Notes: generated by a model not told the origin, from the sequence alone. A stretch of 64,000 nt of DNA from Salinimicrobium xinjiangense DSM 19287 (GCF_000423585.1 NZ_KE384057.1:56706-120705), one strand, 5' to 3'; shown: positions 52,464-60,686, counted from the stretch's first letter. Made by a program: numbers and translations.

Positions 52464-53723
52464 ATGGCAGATTTATTTGATAAAATATACAGGGATAAAG
52501 GACCATTGGGAAAATGGTCTGAAGTGGCAGAGGGATATTTTGTTTTTCCAAAGCTGGAAGGCCCTATTTCTAATCGTATGAAATTCCGGGGACAGGATGT
52601 GATCACCTGGAGCATCAATGATTATCTGGGTCTTGCCAATCATCCTGAGGTGAGAAAAGTCGATGCCGAAGCTGCAGCACAGTGGGGATCTGCATATCCC
52701 ATGGGAGCAAGAATGATGAGTGGACATACAGATCTTCATGAAAAATTACAGGAGGAACTGGCGTCTTTTGTTTCAAAAGAAGCTGCTTATCTTCTCAATT
52801 TTGGGTATCAGGGGATGGTTTCCACTATTGATGCTCTGGTATCGAAGAAAGATGTTATAGTATATGATGTAGATGCTCACGCCTGTATTATTGACGGGGT
52901 TCGCCTGCACCTTGGGCAGCGTTTTACCTATAAGCACAATGATTTGGAGAGCCTCGAAAAAAATCTCCAACGTGCCGAGAAGATCGCAGAACAAACAGGA
53001 GGGGGAATTCTTGTTATTTCTGAAGGAGTTTTTGGTATGAGAGGAGAGCAGGGAAAACTGAAAGAAATAGTTGACCTTAAGGAAAAATATAATTTCAGGT
53101 TTCTTGTAGATGACGCTCATGGCTTTGGTACACTTGGAGCTACAGGTGCCGGGGCAGGAGAGGAGCAGGGTGTACAGGATGGTATAGATGTTTATTTTGC
53201 AACTTTCGCGAAATCCCTTGCCAGTACAGGTGCTTTTATCGCTGCAGATAAAGAGATCATCGATTACCTGAAATATAACCTGCGTTCGCAGATGTTCGCC
53301 AAATCCCTTCAAATGCAACTCGTAATTGGTGCCCTTAAGCGTCTGGAAATGCTGAGAACAATGCCGGAGTTAAAAGAGAAGCTTTGGGAGAATGTGAATG
53401 CACTTCAGAATGGCCTGAAAGACAGCGGATTTGATATTGGTACTACAGAGAGTTGTGTGACCCCGGTGTACCTGCAGGGAAGCATACCTGAAGCTATGGC
53501 TTTAGTGAATGATCTTAGGGAGAATTATGGGATTTTTTGTTCCATTGTAGTTTATCCTGTGATTCCTAAGGGCTTGATCCTGTTAAGACTTATTCCAACA
53601 GCAACACATACACTTGAAGATGTGGAAGAAACCCTTTCTGCTTTCTCTGATATTAGAGAAAGGCTTGAAAATGGAACTTACCGCCGATTATCTGCCGGAG
53701 TTGCTGCAGCAATGGAGAAATGA
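52464..53723 (+). CDS. Alpha-oxoamine synthase family protein; candidate cysteate acyltransferase (capnine synthesis)
   Basis: 419 aa, fold-type I PLP enzyme joining an amino acid with an acyl thioester under decarboxylation. SINDYLGLANHPEV, GARMMSGHTDLHEKLEEELA-like segment, LVDDAHGFGTLG, and PLP Lys250 in TFAKSLASTGAF identify the family (KBL, BioF, SPT). The N-terminus beginning MADLFDKIYRDKGPLG differs from typical serine palmitoyltransferase, and no bio genes are nearby. With the upstream cysteine-synthase-like gene it may form the first two steps of sulfonolipid synthesis, known from Flavobacterium johnsoniae to support gliding. Serine palmitoyltransferase remains possible. Confidence 0.8.
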   Translation: MADLFDKIYRDKGPLGKWSEVAEGYFVFPKLEGPISNRMKFRGQDVITWSINDYLGLANHPEVRKVDAEAAAQWGSAYPMGARMMSGHTDLHEKLQEELASFVSKEAAYLLNFGYQGMVSTIDALVSKKDVIVYDVDAHACIIDGVRLHLGQRFTYKHNDLESLEKNLQRAEKIAEQTGGGILVISEGVFGMRGEQGKLKEIVDLKEKYNFRFLVDDAHGFGTLGATGAGAGEEQGVQDGIDVYFATFAKSLASTGAFIAADKEIIDYLKYNLRSQMFAKSLQMQLVIGALKRLEMLRTMPELKEKLWENVNALQNGLKDSGFDIGTTESCVTPVYLQGSIPEAMALVNDLRENYGIFCSIVVYPVIPKGLILLRLIPTATHTLEDVEETLSAFSDIRERLENGTYRRLSAGVAAAMEK

Positions 53724-53747
53724 TGTTTCCAAAAATATAGAGATTCT

Positions 53748-53772
53748 AAAATCCCCTTTTTGAGGGGATTTT
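53748..53772 (+). terminator. Terminator of the oxoamine synthase gene
   Basis: Stem AAAATCCCCT/AGGGGATTTT with a 5-nt loop and following T run, 24 bp after the stop. Confidence 0.85.
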
Positions 53773-53881
53773 TTTGTGCTCTTACTTTCCGTAGAAAAGA
53801 ACTTTACAAAATGTTTAATAGAAATTAAAATTCAGATGATTATTTTATTGGAAAAGAAGTTTAATCTAAAATTAAATAGGT

Positions 53882-54490
53882 ATGGAAAATTTGAAAGTAG
53901 CTGTAATATATTACAGTTCAACCGGAACGAATTATCAACTTGCGAAGTGGGCCGAGGCTGCTGCGAAGGAACATGGGGCTGAAGTGCGACTGAGGAAAGT
54001 AAAAGAACTGGCACCCGATGAAGCTATTGCAGCAAATGAGGACTGGAAGAAACATATTGAAAATACAAAGGATGTTCAGGAAGCAAGTATGGATGATCTT
54101 GAATGGGCCGATTCTTTTATATTTAGTGCTCCAACCAGATATGGAAACCTGCCATCACAGTTCAAACAATTTTTAGATACCACGGGCGGACTCTGGTTTA
54201 GCGGGAAATTAGCAAACAAAGTGGTAAGTGGTATGACCAGTGCGAGTAATGTGCATGGAGGACAGGAGTCGACTTTGCTGTCTCTCTATAAAACAATGTT
54301 TCATTGGGGAGCTATAGTAGCGGCGCCGGGATATACAGATGAAGCCATCTTTAATGCAGGAGGAAATCCATATGGAGTTAGTGTTACTGCGGGAAAAGAT
54401 GAGTTAGGCGAAAAAGTTCAAAAAGCAGTAGCTCACCAGGTGAAAAGAACCCTGGGACTTGCAGAATGGGTAAAAAAAGGCAGCGAATAA
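53882..54490 (+). CDS. wrbA: NAD(P)H:quinone oxidoreductase, WrbA-like flavodoxin
   Basis: 202 aa. Flavodoxin fold with FMN loop YYSSTGTNYQLA and second loop SAPTRYGNLPSQFKQFLD, and GLWFSGKLANKVVSGMTSASNVHGGQ typical of WrbA. Two-electron quinone reduction for oxidative protection. Next comes the marR gene after 66 bp containing a promoter and palindrome. Confidence 0.9.
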   Translation: MENLKVAVIYYSSTGTNYQLAKWAEAAAKEHGAEVRLRKVKELAPDEAIAANEDWKKHIENTKDVQEASMDDLEWADSFIFSAPTRYGNLPSQFKQFLDTTGGLWFSGKLANKVVSGMTSASNVHGGQESTLLSLYKTMFHWGAIVAAPGYTDEAIFNAGGNPYGVSVTAGKDELGEKVQKAVAHQVKRTLGLAEWVKKGSE

Positions 54491-54531
54491 AATTTTAAGT
54501 CAATAACCTTTGGTAATTGAAAAATCTCTCT

Positions 54532-54549
54532 TATATTTGTACATACAAA
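54532..54549 (+). promoter_or_regulatory. marR promoter with overlapping palindromic operator
   Basis: -7 box TATATTTG (54532-54539) overlaps the palindrome TTTGTACATACAAA (54536-54549). Binding there would block RNA polymerase; autoregulation by MarR is the simplest reading. Confidence 0.7.
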
Positions 54550-54556
54550 TGTTGTA

Positions 54557-55009
54557 GTGGAAAACGTGAAAGTTAAACAGGAAGATAATATCAAAGTAGT
54601 CAACAGGGCAGCAGTAATTGACCTTATTCTCACCGGGAATTGGGTACAGGATAAGTTAGCAGAAGCTCTGAAGCCTTACAGTATGTCTGTTGCACAGTTT
54701 AATGTTCTGCGGATCCTGAGAGGACAAAAAGGAAAGCCGGCTTCGCTTGCCTGTGTTAATGAAAAGATGATCCATAAAATGAGTAACACTACCAGGCTCA
54801 TTGATAAACTCCTGGATAAAAAATTGGTTGAAAGGATCATCTGTCCTGAGAACAGAAGAAAGATAGAATTAACGATAACCCACCAGGGCCTGGAATTACT
54901 TAAGGATCTGGATAAAGTTATAGAGGAGGCCGAAGCCAGAGCCATGGAAAATTTGGATAAGGAGGAGATCACCCGGCTGAAAGAGCTCCTTGAGAAAATA
55001 AAAGATTGA
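54557..55009 (+). CDS. MarR family transcriptional regulator
   Basis: 150 aa winged-helix dimer. LTGNWVQDKLAEALKPYSMSVAQFNVLRIL leads into the DNA-binding region (LACVNEKMIHKMSNTTRLIDKLLDKKLVERI) and wing CPENRRKIELTIT. Starts with GTG at 54557, as the next ATG is far inside the domain. The palindrome over its own promoter reappears in front of yceI, so it probably represses both. MarR-YceI neighbours are recurrent in Flavobacteriia (from memory, unverified); the inducing signal is unknown. Confidence 0.88.
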   Translation: MENVKVKQEDNIKVVNRAAVIDLILTGNWVQDKLAEALKPYSMSVAQFNVLRILRGQKGKPASLACVNEKMIHKMSNTTRLIDKLLDKKLVERIICPENRRKIELTITHQGLELLKDLDKVIEEAEARAMENLDKEEITRLKELLEKIKD

Positions 55010-55029
55010 TATATTTTTTTACCTAAACA

Positions 55030-55043
55030 CTTGTATGTACAAA
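55030..55043 (+). promoter_or_regulatory. Second MarR-type operator, upstream of yceI
   Basis: CTTGTATGTACAAA matches the reverse complement of the first operator (TTTGTATGTACAAA) at 13 of 14 positions and keeps the inverted repeat TTGTA/TACAA. It lies 40 bp before the yceI ATG. Confidence 0.7.
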
Positions 55044-55082
55044 TAATGTGATAACAACTATGAATAATTTAAATCAAACAAA

Positions 55083-55658
55083 ATGAAGAAAAAAGCAATT
55101 TTTACAGCAGCAGCTCCGGTATTGGTATTTACCACAGTAGCATTCACCACAATCAAGAAAAACGTTGATGTGGAGGCCAGTACCGTTGAATGGACAGGAA
55201 AAAAGATCACCGGAAGTTCTCATCATGGAACCATTGACCTAAAGCAGGCTTACCTGAATCTTACTGAAGATGGTAAACTTACCGGAGGAGAATTTGTAAT
55301 AGACATGAATACCATTGAAGTTACAGATCTAACAGGTGACAATAAAGAAAAGCTTGAAGGACACCTTAATTCCGACGACTTTTTTGGAGTCAGTAATCAT
55401 GATACCTCCAGGATGGTAATTACCAAAGCAGTTCCAAAAACCGGAAATACTTATACCGTAAATGGGGATCTTACCATTAAAGGTAAAACTGAGCCGGTTA
55501 CTTTTGACATGGTCGTGAATGAAAACACTGCTACAGCCAAGGTCGCTATTGACAGGACAAAATTTGGAATAAGATATGGTTCCGGTAGTTTCTTTGACAA
55601 TTTAGGAGATAACACCATAAACAATAACTTTACTCTTGATGTTAACTTGAAGTTCTAA
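55083..55658 (+). CDS. yceI: YceI family lipocalin-like periplasmic protein
   Basis: 191 aa with an N-terminal hydrophobic signal (MKKKAIFTAAAPVLVFTTVA) and a beta-barrel domain: VEWTGKKITGSSHHGTIDL, GGEFVIDMNTI, NSDDFFGVSNH, GDLTIKGKTEPVTFDM, DRTKFGIRYGSGSFFDNLG. YceI proteins bind polyisoprenoid or amphiphilic ligands. Likely under MarR control. Confidence 0.9.
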   Translation: MKKKAIFTAAAPVLVFTTVAFTTIKKNVDVEASTVEWTGKKITGSSHHGTIDLKQAYLNLTEDGKLTGGEFVIDMNTIEVTDLTGDNKEKLEGHLNSDDFFGVSNHDTSRMVITKAVPKTGNTYTVNGDLTIKGKTEPVTFDMVVNENTATAKVAIDRTKFGIRYGSGSFFDNLGDNTINNNFTLDVNLKF

Positions 55659-55674
55659 TGAACTTCGGAATTTT

Positions 55675-55703
55675 AAAAAGGCTGCCCCCGAGGCAGCCTT
55701 TTT
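55675..55703. terminator. Bidirectional terminator between yceI and DUF3037 genes
   Basis: 12-bp stem AAAAAGGCTGCC/GGCAGCCTTTTT, loop of 5; serves both convergent genes. Confidence 0.88.
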
Positions 55704-56086
55704 TATAATACCAATTCTGCAAAGAGTCGGTTAAGTGTTTGATCCAAATCATCACTAAAGCCGGGATGAGGTCTGGAAGTTTGTATGACAGAACTTCTAA
55801 CGGCTGTTAGCCATCTAAACCGGGAGGGGACATCCATTTGAGCAATAGGACCACCGTCTTTTGCCGCATGGCAGATCTTCTGAAAAGATTGCAGGTTCTT
55901 TTCCAGTTGTTCCAAATCAAGCCCGTTAGAAAAAATTTGTAGTTTTTGAGAATCCAGTTTGTACTTTACCTGCAGATAATTCTCTTTCTTGCAAAACACT
56001 ACTACTCCCACATTGAGAAATTCTTCCCGGTCAATTCGCGGTACCACCCTTATAACCGAATATTCATATAAGTGCTTTTCTTGCAT
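55703..56086 (-). CDS. DUF3037 domain protein
   Basis: 127 aa. Begins MQEKHLYEYSVIRVVPRIDREEFLNVGVV, with GGPIAQMDVPSRFRWLTAVRSSVIQTSRPHPG at the centre, the DUF3037 signature. No enzymatic motif I can assign. Overlaps the HipA-like kinase gene by 23 bp, a pairing conserved in many bacteria, so the two proteins probably act together. Confidence 0.85.
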   Translation of the reverse strand: MQEKHLYEYSVIRVVPRIDREEFLNVGVVVFCKKENYLQVKYKLDSQKLQIFSNGLDLEQLEKNLQSFQKICHAAKDGGPIAQMDVPSRFRWLTAVRSSVIQTSRPHPGFSDDLDQTLNRLFAELVL

Positions 56087-56858
56087 TTTGTGCTTCTTTT
56101 AAAAATATACCGGAATTTTCGAGCCGTATGTTTAAAAATTTAAAATATGCGTTTCTAATCTCCTCAGGAGTTTCTTCTGTTTCGGGCCACTGCAGCCATT
56201 CTTCGGGTAATCCATCTAGAATTTCCCTCAGCTTTTCGGGAGTGAGTAACTTCTTTAGAAATTCATCTGCTTCTCCAAGTTTATCGGCCTGTGGTAGTAA
56301 TACATGATCCTTGATTAAACTAAAAGGACTTTGAGCATACTTTTCCAGATTCGTCCAGGAATGGTGAAAATAAAATGAAGCTCCGTGGTCAATAAGCCAT
56401 AGTTCTTTGTGCCACATTAGCATATTGGTATTTCTAAAGCTGCGATCCACATTTGTAATATAAGCGTCGAGCCATACGACTTTTGAAGCAGTGTCGGGAT
56501 CTACAACAGTGACCGCAGGATCAAAGTTTATGGCTCCCGAGAGGAAGTGAAGAGCGAGATTTAAACCCTTGCTACCCTGCAAAAGATCCTGTATTTCTTC
56601 GTCTCCTTCGGTTTTTCCAAAGGCCTCGTCCAGATAGGCAAAAACCAGTTCCGGAACCTTGAGGCCCAGAGCACGGGCAATTTCTCCACCAAGGTATTCA
56701 GCAATAAGAGCTTTCACTCCATGACCGGCACCTTTGAACTTGAGAACATATTTAAAGTCATCATCGGCCTCTGCCAAAGCAGGAAGGGAACCTCCTTCTC
56801 TCAGGGGAGCAATGTAACGACATACAGTAACAGTTCTAATGTCTTCAATATATCCCAT
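56064..56858 (-). CDS. HipA-like kinase
   Basis: 264 aa, shorter than HipA toxins (about 440). ATP-binding start YVLKFKGAGHGVKALIAEYLGGEIARALGL; catalytic loop WLDAYITNVDRSFRNTNM (Asp and Asn pattern of HipA: DxxxxNxDR) and metal-binding LIDHGASFYFHH (the DFG/DHG equivalent). It lacks the N-terminal HipA domain and is not beside a HipB-type HTH gene, so it is not a classic hipBA module. Partner is the DUF3037 protein. Substrate unknown. Confidence 0.85.
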   Translation of the reverse strand: MGYIEDIRTVTVCRYIAPLREGGSLPALAEADDDFKYVLKFKGAGHGVKALIAEYLGGEIARALGLKVPELVFAYLDEAFGKTEGDEEIQDLLQGSKGLNLALHFLSGAINFDPAVTVVDPDTASKVVWLDAYITNVDRSFRNTNMLMWHKELWLIDHGASFYFHHSWTNLEKYAQSPFSLIKDHVLLPQADKLGEADEFLKKLLTPEKLREILDGLPEEWLQWPETEETPEEIRNAYFKFLNIRLENSGIFLKEAQNARKALI

Positions 56859-56882
56859 ATGTGGGTAGTGAATTTTTCAGAA

Positions 56883-56890
56883 CAAATTTA
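56883..56890 (-). promoter_or_regulatory. -7 promoter box of the HipA-kinase/DUF3037 operon
   Basis: Minus-strand TAAATTTG, 24 bp upstream of the ATG at 56858. Confidence 0.6.
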
Positions 56891-56937
56891 CTATTGTTTT
56901 CGAGTGTGGCTAAGAATAACTTAAATAATGCATATTC

Positions 56938-57555
56938 TTAGATTTTTTGTGCCCGAAGGGGAAATTCATAGGGAAATGCGAATTGATCATGAGAAGCTCC
57001 CTCTAACCAGGCCCTACGGTCTTTGGCATTTAGAATTACCGGCATTCTTTGTTTGTTGTTATGGATTTCACTCATTAATTCATTTGCCTGGGTGGTTATG
57101 ATACTGTATGAATGCTTTTTTTCTCCGCTTTCAGGATGCTGCCAGTGGGAGTAAATTCCCGCAAAGGCAAAAATTTCTTCTTCTGCAGAAGTGATCAGGT
57201 ATTTTTGCTTTTTTCTGCCTTTTTCATCCAGCCATTGCCATTCGTAATAGCCATTGGCAATAACGAGACACCGGTTTTCTATAGCATTTCGAAAAGCCGG
57301 TTTCTCAGCAAGACTTTCTATGCGGGCATTGAGGGTAGATTTTTTCAGGTTTTCATTTTTTGCCCAAAACGGTATAAGTCCCCAGTTAAACAAGAGAATT
57401 TCTCCCGGTGCATAATCTGTCACTACCGGATTTGAAGAAAAATCGAAGCCATTGATCTCCTCCCGGGGCTCGTATAATTCCGGTTCAGAGAATTGAGCAT
57501 CAAAAACTTTTTCTATTTCCCGGATCTTAGAATTTAGTTTGGTTCTAAAACACAT
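56938..57555 (-). CDS. yedK: SRAP domain protein (YedK/HMCES-like)
   Basis: 205 aa. Cys2 after the initiator Met forms the covalent DNA-protein crosslink at abasic sites; supporting residues are NARIESLAEKPAF (Asn), CLVIANGYYEW (Glu) and HNNKQRMPVIL (His). Shields abasic sites in single-stranded DNA. Monocistronic. Confidence 0.92.
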   Translation of the reverse strand: MCFRTKLNSKIREIEKVFDAQFSEPELYEPREEINGFDFSSNPVVTDYAPGEILLFNWGLIPFWAKNENLKKSTLNARIESLAEKPAFRNAIENRCLVIANGYYEWQWLDEKGRKKQKYLITSAEEEIFAFAGIYSHWQHPESGEKKHSYSIITTQANELMSEIHNNKQRMPVILNAKDRRAWLEGASHDQFAFPYEFPLRAQKI

Positions 57556-57899
57556 AATAAAACAATGATTAAAAATATGCTATTTGTCAGTAAGGATCCT
57601 GAACTGAAAAATTACGCCTTCTGAACTTGCTTCAGAATCTCCTTATAATGCAAATCAAGATCAAATGCAGACCCTGAATCATACCGGTAGCTATCGGAAC
57701 AGGGTGACGAAAGGATCTTATGACAGGAAACGGAAAAAAATATTAACTTGATTCTGCAAAAAAAAAGATACACCAAAATTGTCATTTTTGAATAACAGGC
57801 GGAAATGAAAATATGAGTTGATAAAATATTGGAAGTTAGAAGCCTGCAGTTTTCAAGTGCAGGCTTCAAAGAAATCCCCATGTGTGCTATATGGAGGAT
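57556..57899. repeat. Noncoding region with REP-like palindromes
   Basis: No convincing gene. TCTGAA-CTTGC-TTCAGA at 57620-57636 and a larger hairpin with arms ACCCTG (57671-57676) and CAGGGT (57700-57705) enclosing CCGGTAGCTATCGG (57684-57697) are spaced about 50 bp apart. The pattern resembles dispersed flavobacterial REP elements. The remainder is AT-rich; a CAAAATTGTCATTTTTG hairpin lies near 57776. Confidence 0.6.
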
Positions 57900-58352
57900 T
57901 TAACTTCCTTTGGGAAGCAGTCTTTTCTGCTTTTGTTGTTTCATGGCTTTGGTTACAGCTTCAAAAATATCTTTCTTTAGTCGTTTGTACTGTCTTGAAA
58001 AATGCACTACATCGTTCAAAATATTTTTATGTTCCTGCCTGTAAACTTTTCCTTCTTTAGGTTCATCTATATCCTCTACCAGGCGCTGAAGCCTGTTAAT
58101 ATGATCATTTACCCGGGATATCAGTTCGCTTAGATCTTTTCGGGAGAGTTCCAGTTGTTGTATCAGTTCTTTCACTAAAGAGAACAGTTGCGACTCAATG
58201 ATCGGCATGGTATATTCCTTAAGCATATCTTCAAAAAACCGGTGTTCGTCTCTTATAAAGTTAAGTTCAGATTTCCACTGCAGTGATGAGAAATGCATTT
58301 CATCTGGTGTTTTCCATTCAATATACCTGTAATGGTGGGCTTTGTTTTCCAT
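57900..58352 (-). CDS. Coiled-coil protein of unknown function
   Basis: 150 aa, soluble and nearly all helical, with heptad-like stretches (QLFSLVKELIQQLELSRKDLSELISRVNDHINRLQ broken over residues 55-95). No family recognised. It shares a pattern with the next upstream gene (W-K-x-x-L-x-F-I near the start, then a long helix and a charged C-terminal helix), so they are probably paralogs. Near the universal stress genes. Confidence 0.65.
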   Translation of the reverse strand: MENKAHHYRYIEWKTPDEMHFSSLQWKSELNFIRDEHRFFEDMLKEYTMPIIESQLFSLVKELIQQLELSRKDLSELISRVNDHINRLQRLVEDIDEPKEGKVYRQEHKNILNDVVHFSRQYKRLKKDIFEAVTKAMKQQKQKRLLPKGS

Positions 58353-58374
58353 AGCACAGTAAATTAGTAATTGA

Positions 58375-58806
58375 TTAATTTTCTTTACTTGTTTTTCTAA
58401 GATTATTCCCTGTATAGGCCATCATCTCCAATTTAAACTTCTCAAATTTCTCATTGAACATCTTAATTCTTTGTCCGAGTTTAATATGTTCATCGTGATA
58501 AAAAACTTCGCAGCTTATATCCTCACATTCGCGTATTCCTTCAATGTCGTATCTATGATTGTGCACTTCCCTAACCAGTTCAATATTAGTTTTTTTGTAC
58601 TCCTGCAGGTCATTGTAGAAAATCTGAAGTTTTTCATACAGGTTGAGCACATTCTTGCGGAAAATATCTGCTGTCAGAAATATGGTAAAGAAAAATATTT
58701 CTTCAGAAATAAAAGACAGGCTGTTTTTCCAACTGCTATTTTCCTTTAACAGCCTGTCGATATCCTTTTCATTAGCTGAAAAACTTTTGGAAGTATTTCG
58801 GTTCAT
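58375..58806 (-). CDS. Coiled-coil protein, paralog of its neighbour
   Basis: 143 aa, helical, SSWKNSLSFISEEIFFF aligning with LQWKSELNFIRDEHRFF of the gene 22 bp downstream. The tail is basic. The pair forms one transcript. No function known. Confidence 0.65.
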   Translation of the reverse strand: MNRNTSKSFSANEKDIDRLLKENSSWKNSLSFISEEIFFFTIFLTADIFRKNVLNLYEKLQIFYNDLQEYKKTNIELVREVHNHRYDIEGIRECEDISCEVFYHDEHIKLGQRIKMFNEKFEKFKLEMMAYTGNNLRKTSKEN

Positions 58807-58980
58807 AATTTCCTGTATTTAAGATATTAAGGTAAAGAATATTTCCTTTTTATTCATGACAAATGTCAGATTAAAACGTTTCTGTTCACTTAAAATCAAA
58901 AAGAATTAAGAGTTTTTAGGTTATATTAAAAATTAACTGAAAATAATTTTTTATCATGTGTTGAGAATCAAAAAATGATA

Positions 58981-58988
58981 TACATTTG
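58981..58988 (+). promoter_or_regulatory. -7 promoter box of the acidic lipoprotein gene
   Basis: TACATTTG, 30 bp upstream of the ATG at 59019; TTG at 58961-58963 could be a -33 element with short spacing. Confidence 0.55.
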
Positions 58989-59018
58989 ATCCCTCAAACA
59001 ATTAATAATTCATTTAAA

Positions 59019-59243
59019 ATGAAAAAATCTTTTTTGACTTTTGCTGCAATCGCATTAGTATTTAGTTTTACTTCCTGTAAAGAAACTACTACTGAAACCA
59101 CTGAAGAAAGTGCAGTAGAAGTTATCGAGACTCCAGAGACTTCAATTGAAGCTGAGGAAGTTGAGGTTGAAGAAATTGCTGATACTACAAGCACCGGTGG
59201 TACTGTAGTAGAAGACATTATCGATACTACTTCTGTAGAATAA
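59019..59243 (+). CDS. Small acidic lipoprotein
   Basis: 74 aa from ATG 59019. Signal peptide MKKSFLTFAAIALVFSFTSC with a lipobox Cys at residue 20. The mature part is made almost only of Glu, Thr, Val and Ile (EVIETPETSIEAEEVEVEE) and is probably disordered. No family recognised. The frame starting at 58986 includes the end of the -7 box and is rejected. Own promoter and terminator. Confidence 0.75.
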   Translation: MKKSFLTFAAIALVFSFTSCKETTTETTEESAVEVIETPETSIEAEEVEVEEIADTTSTGGTVVEDIIDTTSVE

Positions 59244-59286
59244 TTTATTGTTCTTAAGAAACGGCATCTCCGGATGCGGAAAGAGG

Positions 59287-59316
59287 ATCCGTGGCTTAGG
59301 CCACGGATTTTTTTAT
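59287..59316. terminator. Terminator between the lipoprotein and MBL genes
   Basis: Stem ATCCGTGGC/GCCACGGAT, loop TTAG, followed by a T run on the plus strand. Confidence 0.85.
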
Positions 59317-60686
59317 ATCTCTACGTTAACCACCTGATTGAGGTGAGGGATTTCAGCTCTCCATCCATACCTGTCCCTGATCTTTACCCTTAGATAATCT
59401 GATGCTCCTTTTTCTCCATGGATGAGAAAGATTCGTTGCGGAGAGTTTTTAATTTCATCAAGCCATTCCAGCAAGCCTTCCTGATCTGCATGTGCAGAAA
59501 GACTATTAATACTTTTAACGGCAGCCTTTAACCGGTAGTACTTCCCAAATATTTTCACCTCACTTAGTCCTTCCTGGATTTGTCTGCCTCGTGTACCTTC
59601 AGCCTGATATCCCGCCAGTAAAATGGTGGTGGAGGGATTTTCAATAAAAAATCTCAAATAGGTCAGAACTCTTCCGCCGGTGACCATTCCGCTTCCGGCA
59701 ATAACTACCTTTGGCTGCGGATCTTCTATTGTTTTCCAGGTGTCTCTGTAATTTGTGATAATCCTGAACCTTTTTTTCATCTCACGAAATTCTTCATGAG
59801 ATAATTTATGCCAGGACATGAATCTGCTAAATGTCTTTAGGACCTCATTTCCCATAGGGCTGTCGATATAGACAGGAATGGGAGGGATCTTATTTTCTTT
59901 ATGTAATTTGTAAATTTCATACATAAGGGTCTGCAGCCTCTCTACTGCGAAACTGGGAATGATGAGGATACCCTGTTGCTCCAGAGTACTTTCAATAGCC
60001 TGTTTCAGGATCTTATCTGTTTCCTCCTGGGGATGTAACCTGTCTCCATAGGTGCTTTCAAGAAATAAATAATCAGCTCGTTCTGGCTTTTGTGGTGGCT
60101 TGAGCAGGCTGTCATTCTTCTGGCCAATATCACCTGAAAAAATAAAGTTTTTTTTCCCAATTTTCAATTCAATATATGTAGAACCCAGGATATGGCCGTT
60201 GGGAATCAATCTATATTTTATCTGCTCACTGAAGGTAATCCATTCCAGGGGCTTCACGGTGCTGAAAAGCTTGAGCGTCTTGGCTACGTCATCTTCATTG
60301 TAAAGGGGAAGTGCAGGATCATGTACAGAAAAATGTTCTGAATTAGCTCTTTCAGCATCTTCCTGCTGGATCTTGGCACTATCGGTCAAAATGATCCCGG
60401 CAATGGCCAAAGTAGGGGAAGTACCTCTTATTTCTCCTTTAAAACCCTCCTTGACGAGGCGGGGCAATGCTCCTGTGTGATCGAGATGCCCGTGAGTTAG
60501 TAATACAAGATCAATCTTAGCCGGGGGAAATGGAAATTTTTGCCAGTTAAGTTCTCTTAGCTCCTTAAGACCCTGGAACATTCCGCAGTCTATTAAAATA
60601 TTCTTTCCAAAAACCTCAAGCAGAAATTTTGAACCCGTAACCGTTCCTGCGGCACCTAAAAAATGAATTTTAGCTTCTTCACTCAT
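59313..60686 (-). CDS. MBL-fold beta-CASP metallo-hydrolase (RNase-like)
   Basis: 457 aa from ATG 60686; a frame open to 60785 only adds non-homologous residues. Metal motif LLTHGHLDHTGALP (His65, His67, Asp69, His70), FSGDIGQ, and the beta-CASP motifs (IPSFAVERLQTLMYE, VIAGSGMVTGGRVLTYL) plus C-terminal SLSAHADQEGLLEW. This is the YSH1/CPSF73-type group, RNA-specific endo- or exonucleases. It overlaps the ATP-cone gene by 8 bp. Confidence 0.9.
   Translation of the reverse strand: MSEEAKIHFLGAAGTVTGSKFLLEVFGKNILIDCGMFQGLKELRELNWQKFPFPPAKIDLVLLTHGHLDHTGALPRLVKEGFKGEIRGTSPTLAIAGIILTDSAKIQQEDAERANSEHFSVHDPALPLYNEDDVAKTLKLFSTVKPLEWITFSEQIKYRLIPNGHILGSTYIELKIGKKNFIFSGDIGQKNDSLLKPPQKPERADYLFLESTYGDRLHPQEETDKILKQAIESTLEQQGILIIPSFAVERLQTLMYEIYKLHKENKIPPIPVYIDSPMGNEVLKTFSRFMSWHKLSHEEFREMKKRFRIITNYRDTWKTIEDPQPKVVIAGSGMVTGGRVLTYLRFFIENPSTTILLAGYQAEGTRGRQIQEGLSEVKIFGKYYRLKAAVKSINSLSAHADQEGLLEWLDEIKNSPQRIFLIHGEKGASDYLRVKIRDRYGWRAEIPHLNQVVNVEI

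Noticed and set aside
52773-53318. 181-aa minus-strand ORF
   Set aside because: Entirely antisense to the oxoamine synthase gene; Cys/Ser-rich random composition.
55703-56858. Classical hipBA toxin-antitoxin operon
   Set aside because: No HipB-type HTH gene and the kinase lacks the N-terminal HipA domain.
57612-57881. 89-aa minus-strand ORF
   Set aside because: Encoded across REP-like hairpins; no start signal and no conserved features.
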